Assembly: GCF_051020765.1 (NCBI RefSeq)
Contig: NC_134935.1
Span: 9,053,579 to 9,117,578 of the forward strand
Length of the DNA: 64,000 bases
From: Lasioglossum baleicum
Lineage: Eukaryota > Arthropoda > Insecta > Hymenoptera > Halictidae
Direction of reading: 5' to 3'
Shown here piece after piece: positions 19,906 through 32,657 of the stretch. The translations under genes and the position numbers were made by a program. The notes under the pieces were generated by a model. It was not told the origin of the DNA and searched no databases. It saw only the letters and a program-made list of their open reading frames with translations. The number at the start of each line of letters is the position of its first letter. The stretch's first letter is position 1.

Positions 19906-21484
19906 TATTTTCTACTTCTTAGTCTTTTTCAAATGGAACACAAAAGATATAGTAAGAAATAGTAAGATACAGAAACGCAAGATATGGATATACGCGAGAA
20001 AGAATGAGGGGATGACTCCGAGAGACGACGTGTCTTGATGGAATCCGAAATTGTCCAAGTGGAATCGATTGAACGGAACACTATACTGACAACGAGTTCC
20101 TTCGGTGCGAAGTGGGTCAGTGGAGTGGGGATGAGTCGGAGTGGGAACGCGTAGTGGAGTAGGGAGCGCTGGCGCGCGGAGTGGGGATCGCTGAACGCGA
20201 TGACGTACCACCGAGCGTCGCGCGACGAGGTGTGACGGTTAATATTAAAATTTTTTTTCTCCTGAACGCAGTTTTTTTAAAAATTTGTTTTTTAATATTG
20301 CATTGTCATCCAATTCTGAGCTATGTTTAAAGTTCAAGACTTTAGCTCATCGGGAAGTGGTTTAAAATTCAATTACAAGATTTGACGCATACAACAACAA
20401 CAACGACAACTCGGCAAAAGCTAATATAAACGTGGTAAAAAAAGATAGAAATTCTTCGAGAGTTATACTGTATTATAAAAAAATGACTAAAAATTTGGAT
20501 AGACACATTCTCACTATCTTTATGAAGTATTAGGTAATGTAAAATAGTTATTTTTAGTGGCGTTAGAATTTTGCAATTGAGTTCAGCTTGATCGCGATGA
20601 GAAAATCGCTGGCTCGTCTCTCAACGATTACTATCCCCTTGCAAGTAAACAAACGGCTCATGGTCGTTGCATTATCTGTTTACTACTCAGTGACAGATAC
20701 AGAACGGCGAAAGAATGCGAATTCCAGACATTCTTCGATCTTTTGTTCCTAGATCTAGATACCAGGATAGGCAGAAGAAGCAGGTACGGTGGTAACAGGC
20801 TTTCCACGGATTTGATTATCGTCGCGATAACGACACCTGAAGAGAAGTTACACGATCGATGATCCGCACGCATGGAGTTTCGCGGTCGGTTACGCCAATG
20901 GTTTTCGCGAATGGAAATTTCCACGGCGCCTGGAGACCTTGTCGTCCGCGATGGCGTGTCACTGGCTGACTTATTAGCGTGAAAATTGCACCGGCAAAAA
21001 TACTCGGCGCTAGAACGGCCGACAAGGAAAACGAGAACGCGTGCAAACTGCTCCGTTGCTTCTGATTCATCCGTGGATACTGTTCGCCATGTGACTCTTG
21101 TCCCTCTCTCTCTTTCTCTCCCTGGTTCATCGAGAAGGTATCGATGTCCTTTCGTGATCCAATGAAATATTAGGAGTGTTACGGAGTTGTATTAATTCGC
21201 GCCGCTGGGAATAGATTGCTCAGAATTTTCCTTTAATTCATGCCGTGGCCGTTTTTACGGATTGCATCGTTCGCATTCTGTAACGTCGACAGATTTCATG
21301 AGCATGTATAGGAAAAGGTTTAAAGAGTTAGCCGAATATGGAATATGATCGAATCTTTTTCCGTTATACGCTCCTTCAGTCATTTTGTATGAAGAAATGC
21401 AGCTGGAGCTTATCAATTGCGACTGGATACTTATGGCGAATCTTCTACGAAAAGAACGCGTAAAAAGTAAGGGCAACGGTTTGG
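19906..21484. other. Spacer, no gene seen
   Basis: Includes a GGAGTGGGGA-rich degenerate repeat at 20110-20190 and a CT microsatellite near 21105-21125. No supported coding region. Confidence 0.3.
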
Positions 21485-21783
21485 AGAAGGAGATTTTGAC
21501 GACGATGATCCGCAACAGATATCGATGAAGAGGTATGATTAGTAGACTGCGGATGTTCATCCATTTTCCAATTTTTCTAGAATAATTTTAAGAAAGTGGA
21601 ATGAAACAAAATCTTATTTTTAATGGGAACACGAAGGAGATGTTGACGACGATGATTCGCAACAGATATTGATGAACAGGTGTGATCAGTAGACTACGGA
21701 TGTTCATCCACATCTTCCAATTTTTCTAGACAAATTTTAAGAGAAAGTGGAATGAAATAAAATCTTATTTTTAATGGGAACAG
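21485..21783 (+). repeat. Tandem duplication of about 147 bp including a MITE end
   Basis: GAAGGAGATTTTGACGACGA at 21485 is repeated as GAAGGAGATGTTGACGACGA near 21633, and both units run to GGGAACA. Each unit contains flanking DNA plus the left half of a TAGACTGCGGATG MITE, so flank and MITE end were duplicated together after insertion. About 90% similar by eye. Confidence 0.8.
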
Positions 21784-21893
21784 CCTAGTACATCCAAAAC
21801 AACTAAAAATTGTACAAAATTCTATCCAATTTCAAATTCAAGCCTTTTTTGAACATTTGCATAAGCCATAAATGCATAAAGATCCGCACTCTA
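21690..21893 (+). mobile_element. hAT MITE, full copy
   Basis: 204 bp from TAGACTACGGATG to GATCCGCACTCTA. The flanks GTGATCAG and ATGATCAG match at 7 of 8. It belongs to the subfamily with interior AAGAAAGTGGAATGAAA, shared with the copies at 30.4 and 51.0 kb. Confidence 0.85.
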
Positions 21894-22572
21894 ATGATCA
21901 GTAACCCTCGGAGTCGACAAATCAACCATTTCGAGGCGACTACATGCTCTCGAAAATGTGCAAAAAGTAAAAAGATGGTACGAATTAATGCAACCACTTA
22001 ATATTACAGCCGGAAATCCTCATCCATTTTCGGATTTCCTATCTGTCCGGTCTACCAGTGAAGTGTCTGTAAATCCTACGATCTGCATGCGCAATTAGCG
22101 TCGGGGAACGACAGGAAGGAAGCTGAAGAGTGTAGACACGGAGCAACACCCACGACTCCCTATCGCCTCTCCGAAATGTGTGCTCCCATTCAGCTGGTAA
22201 CCCCGCATCTGGCGTATGTACAATGTACATCGGCCGGTTCGCATAGTCTGCCTGCCTACGCTCAGCGACGGAGCTCAATCGAATATGTACAGAGTGTATA
22301 AAAAGCAATGGTCATCCGTTCTAGGGGTGAATCTACACCTCTGGATCGGTGGACATTTGTAAGAGAAACTTGCCGCAAACAAATAGTTATTAAGATATAA
22401 GCTGTTAAAGTTTTTGCAAAATTTGATTGTGGGGAGTTATACGTATAGACAATAGCCTGCTACTACAGTCCACCCGACCGTGTCGATGAGACAAAACGTA
22501 ATCGTGTGCATGCGTGCCTCGAGCAAATGAAATTTAAAGGGACATTCGTCGCTAGGTCCGTACGACGTCATC
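21894..22572. other. Spacer, no feature seen
   Basis: No supported gene or repeat. Confidence 0.3.
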
Positions 22573-23087
22573 GTCTCCCTGCCCATTCGGATCATAAATT
22601 TGAAGTTGCAGAATATGAAAGAATACCTTATATCCATTGTTATAAGAATATTAATCCTGTATTATAAAATGTTACCGTACCTCACCGTTCCTCCACCTGT
22701 AAAGGACGTTATAGCAAGCAAAAAACGCATGCGAATCTTCAACCCCGACAGATCGACAACACGTGCGACGGACCCATCGAAGCGACGAGCGGATTACCCT
22801 TATAAACACGTCATTGATGACCGTAGACAATACCAAAAGGAATTTCTTTGGCAATTTCCTCACTTCTCAACCTAAAGTCCTTCCGACACACCCCCGTTCA
22901 ATTAACAAACGAAACTTTCCCCGGCCTAAATCCACTTAACCATTCATGAAAAACCTAGGTGAAAACCGCAGTACTATTTTGACCGTATTTTATAATGTAG
23001 GATTAATATTCTTATGTGTAACAATGGATATAAGGTATTCTTTCACATTTTGCTACTTTAAATTTATGATCCGAATGGGCAGGGAGA
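22573..23087. mobile_element. Element with about 100-bp inverted arms
   Basis: 22573-22672 (starting CTCCCTGCCCATTCGGATCA) is inverted at 22988-23087. The arms are about 90% similar by eye. The 315-bp interior is different, GC-richer sequence. Short frames in the arms on both sides translate alike (MDIRYSF...FKFMIRMGRET) only because the arms are copies. MITE or foldback; superfamily not determined. Confidence 0.75.
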
Positions 23088-24304
23088 CTTTTTCTTGCTT
23101 TACAAACCTATCTGCTTCAATTTGTTCGAATTAATTAATTTTAATCAATTTTCAGGCTTTTTCAATAGCTTTTTTCAGGAGGCAGAAAAATTCATTTTCG
23201 ACACCTGCTCGGCATCTCACTCAAGTTGTGTGGCACCCAAGCTCCAAGTTTTTGAGTAAAGCCCATGGAGTGAAGATGGTTAGCGATGGTAAGTGATAGG
23301 CCATCGCTTATTAACCAAAATTGCAGGAAAAAAATAAAATACAAAAAACGCGGGAATTTAGTACAAAACCCAAATACACAAGGTTTTAAGGTATTCTGTC
23401 GATGAATTTCAAGTTTTTTGATTGTATACAGTAACTGCACGGACAGTGATCGCATACCGACATTATTTTTTTATGACTGCGTCTTCCGCGCCGCGCCGAC
23501 CGCGCCGAGAATTCAAAAGAAAGCCGAACGTAGAAAAGGACAGCATGACAGTGGAGTGGGTAGGCACTGGACAGTGATCGCGTATCCGATCGCGGACAGT
23601 AAGCGTGACTTTACTGTATTACTATTAGGGCAACTGTTCCACTATCCGAGCAGCTGACCTACCCTAATGAACGACGTGCTCGTATTCGCATGTTTCGAAT
23701 CCGATCACGAAACGTTTACTCCCATCGCTAGGCGCGTTGAATCACGTTCTATTGCACCCGGCTCGGCCTCTCTCTCCCAGCTGATTCCTCTCTTCGTTCG
23801 TTCCTCTGTCACGGCGCGTTCGTACAGTCCAGCTAACGATTTCCTGCGACCTTAAAGTACGGCACGCTTTAGAATGGACAGGGTCGGCGTTGAAGTGGAG
23901 AGGACCCTGTCCTTGGCCGTAGGAACTCGTCGACCCGCGATATACACAGGTGTAATTGCAATTAGAAGGTACGTTCGGCACGTGAACGGGAGCTCGATTC
24001 AACGGTACTCGGCCGAGCCGCTTTGCATACAGACGATTTCGCACGGAATCTCATTGGAATCTAGTATCGACTCGTTGTGATAAAACAGAGGAAGTGTTCA
24101 CGTTTTTTTTTCTCCGCACATGGTTTCCACGTGTGATCATGAAAGATTGTTATTATGCGATACCGGTGATAGAAATGGTGCGTTTAAATGCAAATGACAC
24201 CGATCACTGTCTGCTAAAGTTCTTATCAACCCCCTTCCGTATTTTGACGAGCCAGACGCGTGATGAAAGTTTCTAACAAAGTATGAATGTTACACGTTTC
24301 ATTT
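23088..24304. other. Spacer, no feature seen
   Basis: No recognised domain. A GC-rich stretch at 23640-24080 is open on both strands and not accepted as a gene. Confidence 0.3.
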
Positions 24305-24840
24305 TATTAGGTTGACAACTAAGTTTGCGACAAGTTCAAAAGGAATGGTCACTGAATAAACCAACCTATAGCCAATATATGGTTGCGGCCTTACCTGTCA
24401 AAAACATTGGAGATTGTTCAACTTTAAGCGAGCATAACTCCTGAACCATTGATCCTACAGGATCGAAACTTCGATTTGCAGCCGCCCCGAGTACAAATCC
24501 ACTGGATTGCATATCAAACACATCATAATTTATAGAAGAGAGGCACAAACTTTGAGCCTGGTAAAGTAAAGTTTACCCGGCTAAACACTGTTTAATGGAA
24601 CCTTCAATAGCAACAAGCAATTTTCATTGTGAACTAGCAAATCACCCTCAATAACTTTATTGAATAAATTCATTTAAGTTTGCTATGTAAAAGAAAATTT
24701 CTATGCTTTCTTTTGGTACAGCACAATTATTGAAAATCCTATTAGTAGGCTTCCGGTAGGTAAAGTGTTAAAAACTACTCTCTGAATTTGCACTGAGCAC
24801 ATTAATCGAGAACGATACTAACTTTTGGGACAACCTAATG
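24305..24840. mobile_element. Mariner-type element without transposase
   Basis: Left end TTAGGTTGACAACTAAGTTT after TA; right end, read in reverse, TTAGGTTGTCCCAAAAGTTA. About 0.53 kb. The TTAGGTTG termini are those of mariner elements. No mariner transposase reading frame can be recovered inside. Confidence 0.65.
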
Positions 24841-24999
24841 TAACTCTCGAGCGGATCGTTCAGGACGGGTAACGGGTCCATCCAGACCCAGGTAAGCCGA
24901 CGCATTCGATTGTACTGACGAATTAGTGAAGGTCAGGTCTGGATTAAAAAGTGGGTATACTATATACTATATGTATATACAATTTCAATGAAATTTTCA

Positions 25000-25255
25000 G
25001 AGCGTATATAATTTATACCAGTTAACGAAACACATTTTTAAAATTTTTGTTATTGGGCCAGCTAAAAAAGTTGTAAAAATCAATTTTTAGTATTGTTTTT
25101 CACAATTCCGACCAAATGCATTTTTCCAAAACTTATTTATTAGACGTCATTTACTAAACTAATTCTTCTAGCCTTACAGAGAAATTAAAGTCGTTTGGTC
25201 CATTCATAAAAAAGTTGTTCCGATTTAAAGTGTGTGGAATCAGTTATGCTCCTTA
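25000..25255. mobile_element. Diverged arm of the CAGTGGCC foldback family
   Basis: Shares order and motifs with the arm of the 30878-31462 element (TTTCCAAAA, TTTACTAAA, GTCGTTTGGTCC, AAAAAAGTTGTTCCG). Ends are not clear. Confidence 0.4.
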
Positions 25256-27764
25256 CTGTAGGTCATGGTCTGACGCGTCAGCTGTTCGACGAATTTTCAA
25301 ACTCGATTTTTTCGAAAACGAGGCCTGAAATGAAGGAAACTAATTCCACATTTTCCACTTATTTGCTCACGTTGAATCGCCCCCTCCACTTCTGTGGAGC
25401 TCATCAATGCTGGCACACCCTGTACACAGCAGTTAGAGGTAAATTGGGGAAAAGCTTTCTATAAATCGTTTACGAAGGGCAGTATAATAAGCGAGGAGGT
25501 GGCAAACGGAAGCCTGCACGGGACGTAAGATGCGGTTGGATGCAGTCGATGAGCGTCGAAGTAGTACTGGTACCACGGTACAACGCGGTCCGGAAAAGAA
25601 TTCAGGTCGATGGACTTTCTGGCTGGTGCAGAATAGGGCCGACGATCAATACGTTCGTGCGACGATACTATTTCTAACTTGCAGCGAATTATTCTTAGAA
25701 CGTAACTGCCCTCGCGTTCGTTCGATTAAGATACGACAAGGCTGAGAAACTTATGAAATGCTTCTGTTTACACTCGAGACTCGCCACGAGACCAGGCGAA
25801 GGTTGACGATCCAAGAAAATCGCTCGCAAAGTGTACCTGCGCGCACGTTTTCTTCCTCGCATGTTCGTGTCGTTGCTTTTTCCTTTCGTATCGAAAGAAA
25901 CGGCGCCACTTAGCCGAAGTAAGGAAACTTAGTAGACCATTATTTTCCAGCAGATCGGTAAAAATGATAGCAACATGAGCATCGGAAGATGTAGTACTTT
26001 CTACAGGAAGTTGCGAGCCACTCGTTTCGCTGCCTCGATCATTTATTTTCTAAGAATAGTAGTGCTACCTTGTTCGACAATCTCTCAGCGTTCATCTAGA
26101 AGCTTCGCAAGTTTCATGGTAATAACGATGATGACGCGTTCACTAATGGCGAAGCAAAGAAAGCGTACGTGTCTATTGGTCATCATGACACATCGTGGAT
26201 ATCGTGGAATAATAGGCTAACAGATAAACATGAAGATTAAAAGAACGCGTTTTATTCTTACCCCGTTATTTTGCGTACTCAGGATTAGCGGAAATGCGCA
26301 CTCGGGGATAATCAATCGGATTCGATCAGGATTTACCGGAATCATGTTGCACGATCGTTCACGGAACGGTGGATGATTAACCGCTGGATAATAGGCAAGA
26401 CAACGAAGGTCTATCGCTTGAACTCGGTCTCGGAAAATTAATCAGTGTTATCGCAAGGTCGTGATACATTTGCGTGTATCAATTTCGCGGTCTAAGGAAG
26501 TCCTTCGTCTGCGACTGGTGAAATCGAAACGAGTTCGAGAGATATTGGTTACACCAACTCGAAGAAAACTCGTGACGATTTTTTTTCAATTTAACGCGAC
26601 ATTTAATTCTCGATCGTGTGTGCAGAATCGCTTCCTTTTTCATCGTTGATCCTTTCCTTCGTCTGCTAATTAAATCAAATGTCTCAATCAGATTTGTCTC
26701 GCTAAACATCAGACGTTTACCCGAACAGCGTTTCACCTCGGAGCGTGACGGATCAGGCTCATTCACTGCCCAGCAATTACGTACGCGGTGCGCCTAAGGC
26801 AGTTTCCACTTCAAAAAAATATCTACATACGTAGTTCTATTAATATTTTCCTGAAGACTACTTAATCTTGTGACTGTTATCGAAATAAGACAAGTGGAGG
26901 GATCGTCGAGAAAAAAGGAAAGACAATCGGCGACCTTCGACTATAATTTCGCATTGGCGCTATCTGTCAGAAAATTAATGTCAAAGAAGAATAACCGAGG
27001 GCAACTGGGAAAAAAATGCTCGGAGAATTTTCCACTGTTGGCGCCGCGTTGCTGTCCGCGTTGATGATTGTCGCGCGACTTTTCTTCGATTTTTCCGCCT
27101 TCGGCGCGCGTCTATTATTGTCCGCTACCAATTCGCATTATGTTAATAATGTAAATTATATGCAACGATAGCCTCTGTGTTGTCGATAACCTCCAACTTG
27201 GCTATTATTGCTGGAGAGAGAAGTGTGCAGGCATGCACGGCCGAGCGATACTTATTTCTGTTATCTGCGCGGTTGTTAATAATAACGAGCGATCGTTTCG
27301 GAGCGTCACTGAACGATAATACAGCAGCTGTTCGACAGCGTGTTGGTGTGAAAATTTGCAACTGGCAAAAACATGTTTGTCACCGCGACCTGTCGCGAAG
27401 CTGGCGCCTATTTTAGTGGTGTCGGATTGATTTTTCTATGCGACCCCGGATGTCGTTAATTCGCATAACACGCAGACTATGCCCGTTCCTCTTAATCATC
27501 AGTAATACCTCTATTCCTGTCGATAAGACGCTTCTGACGATAATGCGAATAATAGATGAATTGATTAGATTTGCTGATGACTAATTCGCTGAAACTTTGT
27601 CGAATCCTTTGAATGATGTCAACGTTCGAATGTTCGAGGAATATTCCGTGATTTAAACACCATTTTATCATTGAATTATATTTATAAAGACAAATCTTTT
27701 TTTATTGAATGTGTTTGAAACATTCGGGTCCGTGCTGTTTCTTAGATTCTGTAGTTCTACTATT
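25256..27764. other. Spacer, no gene seen
   Basis: About 2.5 kb. Open frames under 100 codons on both strands; none has a domain, splice context or unusual composition. Confidence 0.3.
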
Positions 27765-27991
27765 TCTGTAGAGTCACCACTAAAAGTTGTTGTACCATTA
27801 TTCAAAATATTGTGTACATTATTAAATTTGTTTCTATCGAATAAATTACTGAACATTTAAGTGTTGTATGAGGTATTATGTGAATTTCATATCTGTAAAA
27901 TGAAAAAAATCGTATAGAATGGAATTATTCTAGGTCGAAAGATGAGATGTTTAATTTCCGAGTTAAAATAGCTCCGACTGCAATAGGTTAA
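27765..27991 (+). mobile_element. piggyBac-like MITE, left end lost
   Basis: Shares the interior of the 35.1-kb copy (GTCACCACTAAAAGTTG, GTACCATTATTCAAAATATT, GAATGGAATTATTCTAGGTC). The right end is GCAATAGG followed by TTAA at 27988. Confidence 0.6.
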
Positions 27992-28774
27992 AAAAGAAAA
28001 TAAATTTCTATTTCACCCCAAGTTTGATTTTGCATAAAGGTCTGCTGTCTAATTACAATAAAACTTGCGTAACATCTGAATAATGTACTGCTATTTTCAT
28101 AAGAGTTTAGATCCGGGTGGCCCCAGCTGTTCAACAATCTCAGCGTTGAAAATAGTCGCGAAAGATTCCCTCGCGCTGTTGCATGACCCATTGATTTCGA
28201 TGGAATGATTGAATGCAGAATAACGACAGCGGACTATGGAGCGTAACTAGATCCTTTCAGTGAAGGTGGAACGGATATTTGAATAATCGAACTGCGAAAA
28301 GGATGGAAAAGTTCTTTCATTACCGTTGCAGCGTGTGGGTCGCGACTTACGTTAATTCAATGGGCCCACGCATTCGTTTGTAGGTTGGGAAGAATAGTTG
28401 ACGCGGATAGATCACAAACCACCAGCAGACGTTTGCTTCCTCGACGACACTTGGCTAGTTTAATATACAGTGATAAGCCAAATTGAAACAATGATACAAT
28501 TTTTATAATATTATATACAGTCCGTGACCTTGAATGACATTGAATACTTATATTCACTGGGATGATCACTAAAAAAGGGGTGGTTCCATTTAAAAAAATG
28601 AATGTCCCCTTGATATCCCTAAAATTAATGTCATAAAAACAAAAATTCTTTTGGTATCTTGTGAGCCCCATTTAACCCCTCAACTTTGTCCTGAACACAT
28701 TTAATGTATCTTTGAAAGCAACAAAGATATTTTAGGTACAAACATTAGGTGACTCATCCTGCATACAATTTATT

Positions 28775-28975
28775 AGACTGCGGATCTTTATGTATTTATG
28801 AAGAAATTAGTTGGGTGAAATATAAAACAGTAAAGGGTTAGAAAAATTTTGAGAATATCGTAATGTAGTTTTTAGCGTAATAAAGTCATTAAGGGATGAA
28901 ATCAATTGCGATTTTACTTCTGCTTTCCACAATCAATGCGGAACATTTTTATTTTGCATAAAGATTCGCAGTCTA
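28775..28975 (+). mobile_element. hAT MITE, full copy
   Basis: 201 bp from TAGACTGCGGATCTTTATGT to AAGATTCGCAGTCTA. The inverted ends are nearly perfect; the 8-bp flanks here are only partly similar. Same subfamily as the inner copy at 45201. Confidence 0.8.
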
Positions 28976-29994
28976 ATAACTATTAGATATAATTTTCTGA
29001 AAAGATCGTTTCATTGGTTCAATTTTGCACTTTACTGTACCCAACGATTTAATTCTTGTGTCAATATCCGGTTACCTGGGCATCTATTTTCAAATTTCAA
29101 ACTTTCTGCCTGTTCGCGATGACAAACCGCGAAACATTTATAGATTGTTTTCTCGAACAATTATAGATGCATGCACGTCGGATCTGCTGAAAATATAAAA
29201 TGGTATACGTGCGAAGGGAGGCGTGAGCATCAAAACCGAGAGACAAGACGATACAATAAATAATAATAATAAGAAATGTGTTAAGAATGGCGGCCAATCA
29301 ACGACGCGCACGCCGACGAGGAACGGTGATCGAAACAACGGAAATATCGGTCGAAGATCGGGCAGGTTGTGTCTATTCTGAACACGAGTCGGCCTTGTAA
29401 CGCTGCACAATCGCTGCACCTACGTAAACGCATCCGTACGCGGTTGTCCCAGTCCGGGCTGCCGATGAACTGAACAATTTGGCAGTGTTCGTGACAGCGT
29501 GCGCTCGCAAAAATGTTCACGTGGGTGTCGAGACGGCGCGTCAGGACGCCGTAGGCGCCGCACGCTGCGACGACCTGCGTCGCTGTCACGCCGAAAATAA
29601 CAAGGTAGACCTGGTGACTTATATGTACAGACTTAACATGTTCACGTCCCTCACGCGTGACATCGCGCAAACCATTTCGTCGCGGGCGATTATCCAATAA
29701 ATCCCCAATACATACACCGGGACGATCCTATGTCCCCCAACGTCGAACAACGTCGAGCGTCTCGTTCAAGTTACCTCAATAATTGCCACTGTCGCAGCAC
29801 CACTCGTTATCGTTGCCACCCGGTAATTCGCAGAATTTCGTGTCATTTTTCTAGAATCGCCAAGTTCAATTGTAACATATGCCAACGACACTATCTGCCA
29901 GTGGCTCTTGTTGGAACAGCTAGTTAGGTCTGTCTAGTTGGCTCTTGTATTACAAGATCCAGTCAATTCTGCAGACAGTACAGTAATGCTCTGA
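28976..29994. other. Spacer, no gene seen
   Basis: A 138-codon minus frame (29281-29697) and overlapping plus frames lie in GC-rich sequence with no recognised domain. Confidence 0.3.
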
Positions 29995-30306
29995 TATACA
30001 GGATGTCTAAAAATTCCTTCAACATACGAAAATGGGAGGTTCCTAAGATCATTCGAAGCAACATTTTCCTTTGCAGAAATGGCGTCCACGGCTTTGTTAA
30101 GGAGTTATTAACGAAAAACCACGCCAATTGACAGTGCGCCGGGCCGACTGTACCAACACGCGTCTAGATCTGATTGGTCCGTGTGTTTTTCGGTAATAAC
30201 TCCTTAACAAAGCCGTGGACGCCATTTATGCAAGGAAAAATGGTGCTTCAAATGATCTCAGGAACCTCCCATTTCCGGATGTTGAGAAATTTGAGACACC
30301 CTGTAT
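29995..30306. mobile_element. Long-hairpin MITE with TACAGGGTGTCT ends
   Basis: About 125-bp arms around a 60-bp centre. Left TACAGGATGTCTAAAAATTC; right, read in reverse, TACAGGGTGTCTCAAATTTC. Long shared blocks include GGCGTCCACGGCTTTGTTAA and GGGAGGTTCCT. TATA flanks the left side and TAT the right, compatible with a TA target. Non-coding. Confidence 0.85.
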
Positions 30307-30374
30307 GCGAAACAGATGCGTGCGATAATTGCGAGAAAATCCCCTCTACCTTGCTAACTTCCCCTGAAGAGACA

Positions 30375-30572
30375 GTAGGTTCGATCACTGAGAAGTGTAA
30401 CGTGATACCTAGACTTTTAAGAAAGTGATACCAAATACAATCTTATTTTCATTGGTATTAACATTTGTGGGTCCAAAATAAATAAAAATCATACTAAATT
30501 CTGTCGTATTATATATCCTAGCATATTTTGAGAATTTTCAAAGGCCATAATTGCATAAAGATCCGCAGTCTA
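30375..30572 (+). mobile_element. hAT MITE, left end degraded
   Basis: Right end GATCCGCAGTCTA at 30572 is intact. The interior matches the 21.7- and 51.0-kb copies (GAAAGTGATACCAAATA..., CATTTGTGGGTCCAAAA). Confidence 0.7.
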
Positions 30573-30877
30573 GTGATATCGAACTAGATAACTAAACCTT
30601 TTTGTTCAGCTTTTGTTTGATTATCTGTTTACCAAACTTATGCCAATATATTTGTGGTACTTTTCTGATTGAAATGGGAACTGCGGTGGTCAGAAAAACA
30701 GGACACGGCGATTTTTACTGCTCGAGAACATCATTTGTCCTTTTAAAACAGCAAGAGATAGAAATGTCAGATGTTCGATGTTGACGTCTTGTATTCTCGC
30801 TATCTTTTCTACGTGCGACGTTAGCGGTGCGATAACTTGTAAATCAATTGAGCAACTTTGATTAACTTTTCAGCATG

Positions 30878-31462
30878 TACAGTGGCCCACAAAAGTGTTC
30901 GTACGCCCTTTAAAACGGAATAACTTTTTTATAATTGTACCAAACGACCTGATGTTTTGTAAGCAATTAGAAGCATCGGTTTACTAAATAATGTGGAAAC
31001 AATTTTCCAAAAATTATAATTTACAAGGTTACATGCAAAAATGATAAAGTGATTTTTTAAAACTTTTTTATTTTGGCCATGAATGAAAATTTAAAATACA
31101 TGTTTTGTAGATCTATGTTAGTTATACACATACAGAAAATTTCATCGAAATCGCACGCATCGAAAGATGTACTTCAAGAAAAACTACGATTTTCTAAAAT
31201 TTTCAGTATGTGTATAACTAACATAGATCTACAAAACATGTATTTTAAATTTTCATTAAAAGCCCAAATAAAAAAGTTTTAAAAAATCACTTTATCATTT
31301 TTGCATGTAACCTTGTAAATTATTATTTTTGGAAAATTTTTTAGCACATCATTTAGTAAACCGATGCTTCTATTTGCTTTCAAAACATCAGGTCGTTTGG
31401 TACAATTACAAAAAAGTTATTCTGTTTTAAAGGGCGTACGAACACTTTTGTAGGCCACTGTA
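30878..31462. mobile_element. Tc1-type foldback element with about 260-bp arms
   Basis: 585 bp. TA-CAGTGGCCCACAAAAGTGT on the left and ACACTTTTGTAGGCCACTG-TA on the right, with TA on both sides. The arms pair nearly throughout; the centre is a 60-bp loop near 31150-31200. CAGTGGC ends with TA targets fit Tc1-like elements. The frame at 31073-31282 lies in the arms and loop and is not a gene. Confidence 0.88.
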
Positions 31463-31479
31463 TATGTATAACCTGTATG

Positions 31480-31690
31480 AATGTACAGAACACGTTTTTT
31501 AAATTTTTGCTGCAAGCTCAAATAATAAAGTTGTAGAAAGCGACTTTGGCTATTTCTTTAGTACTTCAGATTAACCGCAATTTGTCAATCCATCTAGCTT
31601 GGCGGAAAAATTGAAGTCATTTGATTCATTTATAAATAAGTTATTCTGATTTCTGATTCTGTGTGCCATGAATTGTGAAACTAACTGTAT
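31480..31690. mobile_element. Second, diverged arm-like fragment of the same Tc1-type family
   Basis: Shows the family order AAATTTTTGCTGCAAGCTCA..., AAAGTTGTAGAAAGCGA, TTGAAGTCATTTGATTCATT, AAGTTATTCTGATT directly after the foldback element. Ends not found. Confidence 0.4.
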
Positions 31691-32457
31691 GTATATTATT
31701 CTATAAGTATTTTTACTTGAGCGTGTTAGAACTGCTACAATGTGGTTTTCAGAATGAACGTTCAATACGGCGACATCGTCACACAAAATTAGCATCCAGT
31801 AGCATTTAAGACTATAAACGGACACATTCTCGACTATCCTACTCGTCAATTGCATCAGCAAATATTCCAAAGTTGTCTCTCGCACACTTTCAACCTCCGC
31901 ACTCCCAGAATAGTCCGGGGTTTGACTCTTGACGCTAATCATTTCCGGTTTTCACCAGATAAACGCATCGGAGTTTAAACGAACGTTTCGCGAGACATCT
32001 TCTGAAGCTTGTTCTGGGATCTCTTGGAAAGAGAAGGTTGATGTTGGCAAGGTCCACAGGAAGATAGCTTGTTCTTGTGGCTACCACATGAGTTACGATA
32101 AAAGACGCATTTCTTAAGGAACAATGCAAAAGCTTGCGCGAGAGCCATCATGCTCGGTTGACGCACAACGTTTGTAAATGTTTGCGAAAGGAGAGGGGCG
32201 CGGCGGAAATGTGCAGATGATCTACATACAGTGAGGAGCAAAATTCATTCAATTAACCATTTTTCCAGAACATCATTATTCATGTGTTTATTAAAACGGG
32301 CTTACGAAACACTCAAGGGGCACAAAACGTCGTTATCCACAAAAATGTAGAAGAGAAAAGACAATTTATATTTTTTATATGGCTACATTTATTTTAATGG
32401 TTAAATATTTATCACAAACGCGAATCAAATTTTATTTTATATTTATACTCGTCAAAA

Positions 32458-32545
32458 TACGGCAAGGGGTTAAAAGTGTCCGAATATTGCTATGATTCAC
32501 TGTATATCTTTGCGGCCATTTTGGTACTCGGTTTAAACATCCCAA
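32458..32545 (+). repeat. Direct repeat, copy 1, carrying a Tc1-type end
   Basis: GTCCGAATATTGCTATGATT, then CACTGTATAT and GGCCATTTTGGTACTCGG, recurs at 33130-33222. CACTGTA followed by AT is a Tc1-like terminus, and a matching ATACAGTGA start lies near 32228, so 32228-32505 may be one small element. Confidence 0.55.
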
Positions 32546-32657
32546 AAGATGTCGCAGAAGAGAAAAGAAAATTTATATATTTTATGTGACTTAAATCCAG
32601 AGTTGGGCAAAATTTTTATTTAAATAAAATTTTTGTCCAACTCTGCTAAACAGAAAG

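Noticed and set aside
22437..23134. Two frames with the same peptide (MDIRYSF...) on opposite strands, at first sight a duplicated gene
   Set aside because: The similarity is just the inverted DNA arms at 22573-22672 and 22988-23087; the frames diverge outside them.
29281..29697. 138-codon minus frame in GC-rich sequence
   Set aside because: Cys/Arg-rich without metal-binding spacing; overlaps antisense frames; no splice evidence.
31073..31282. 69-codon frame
   Set aside because: Lies in the arms and loop of the foldback element at 30878-31462.
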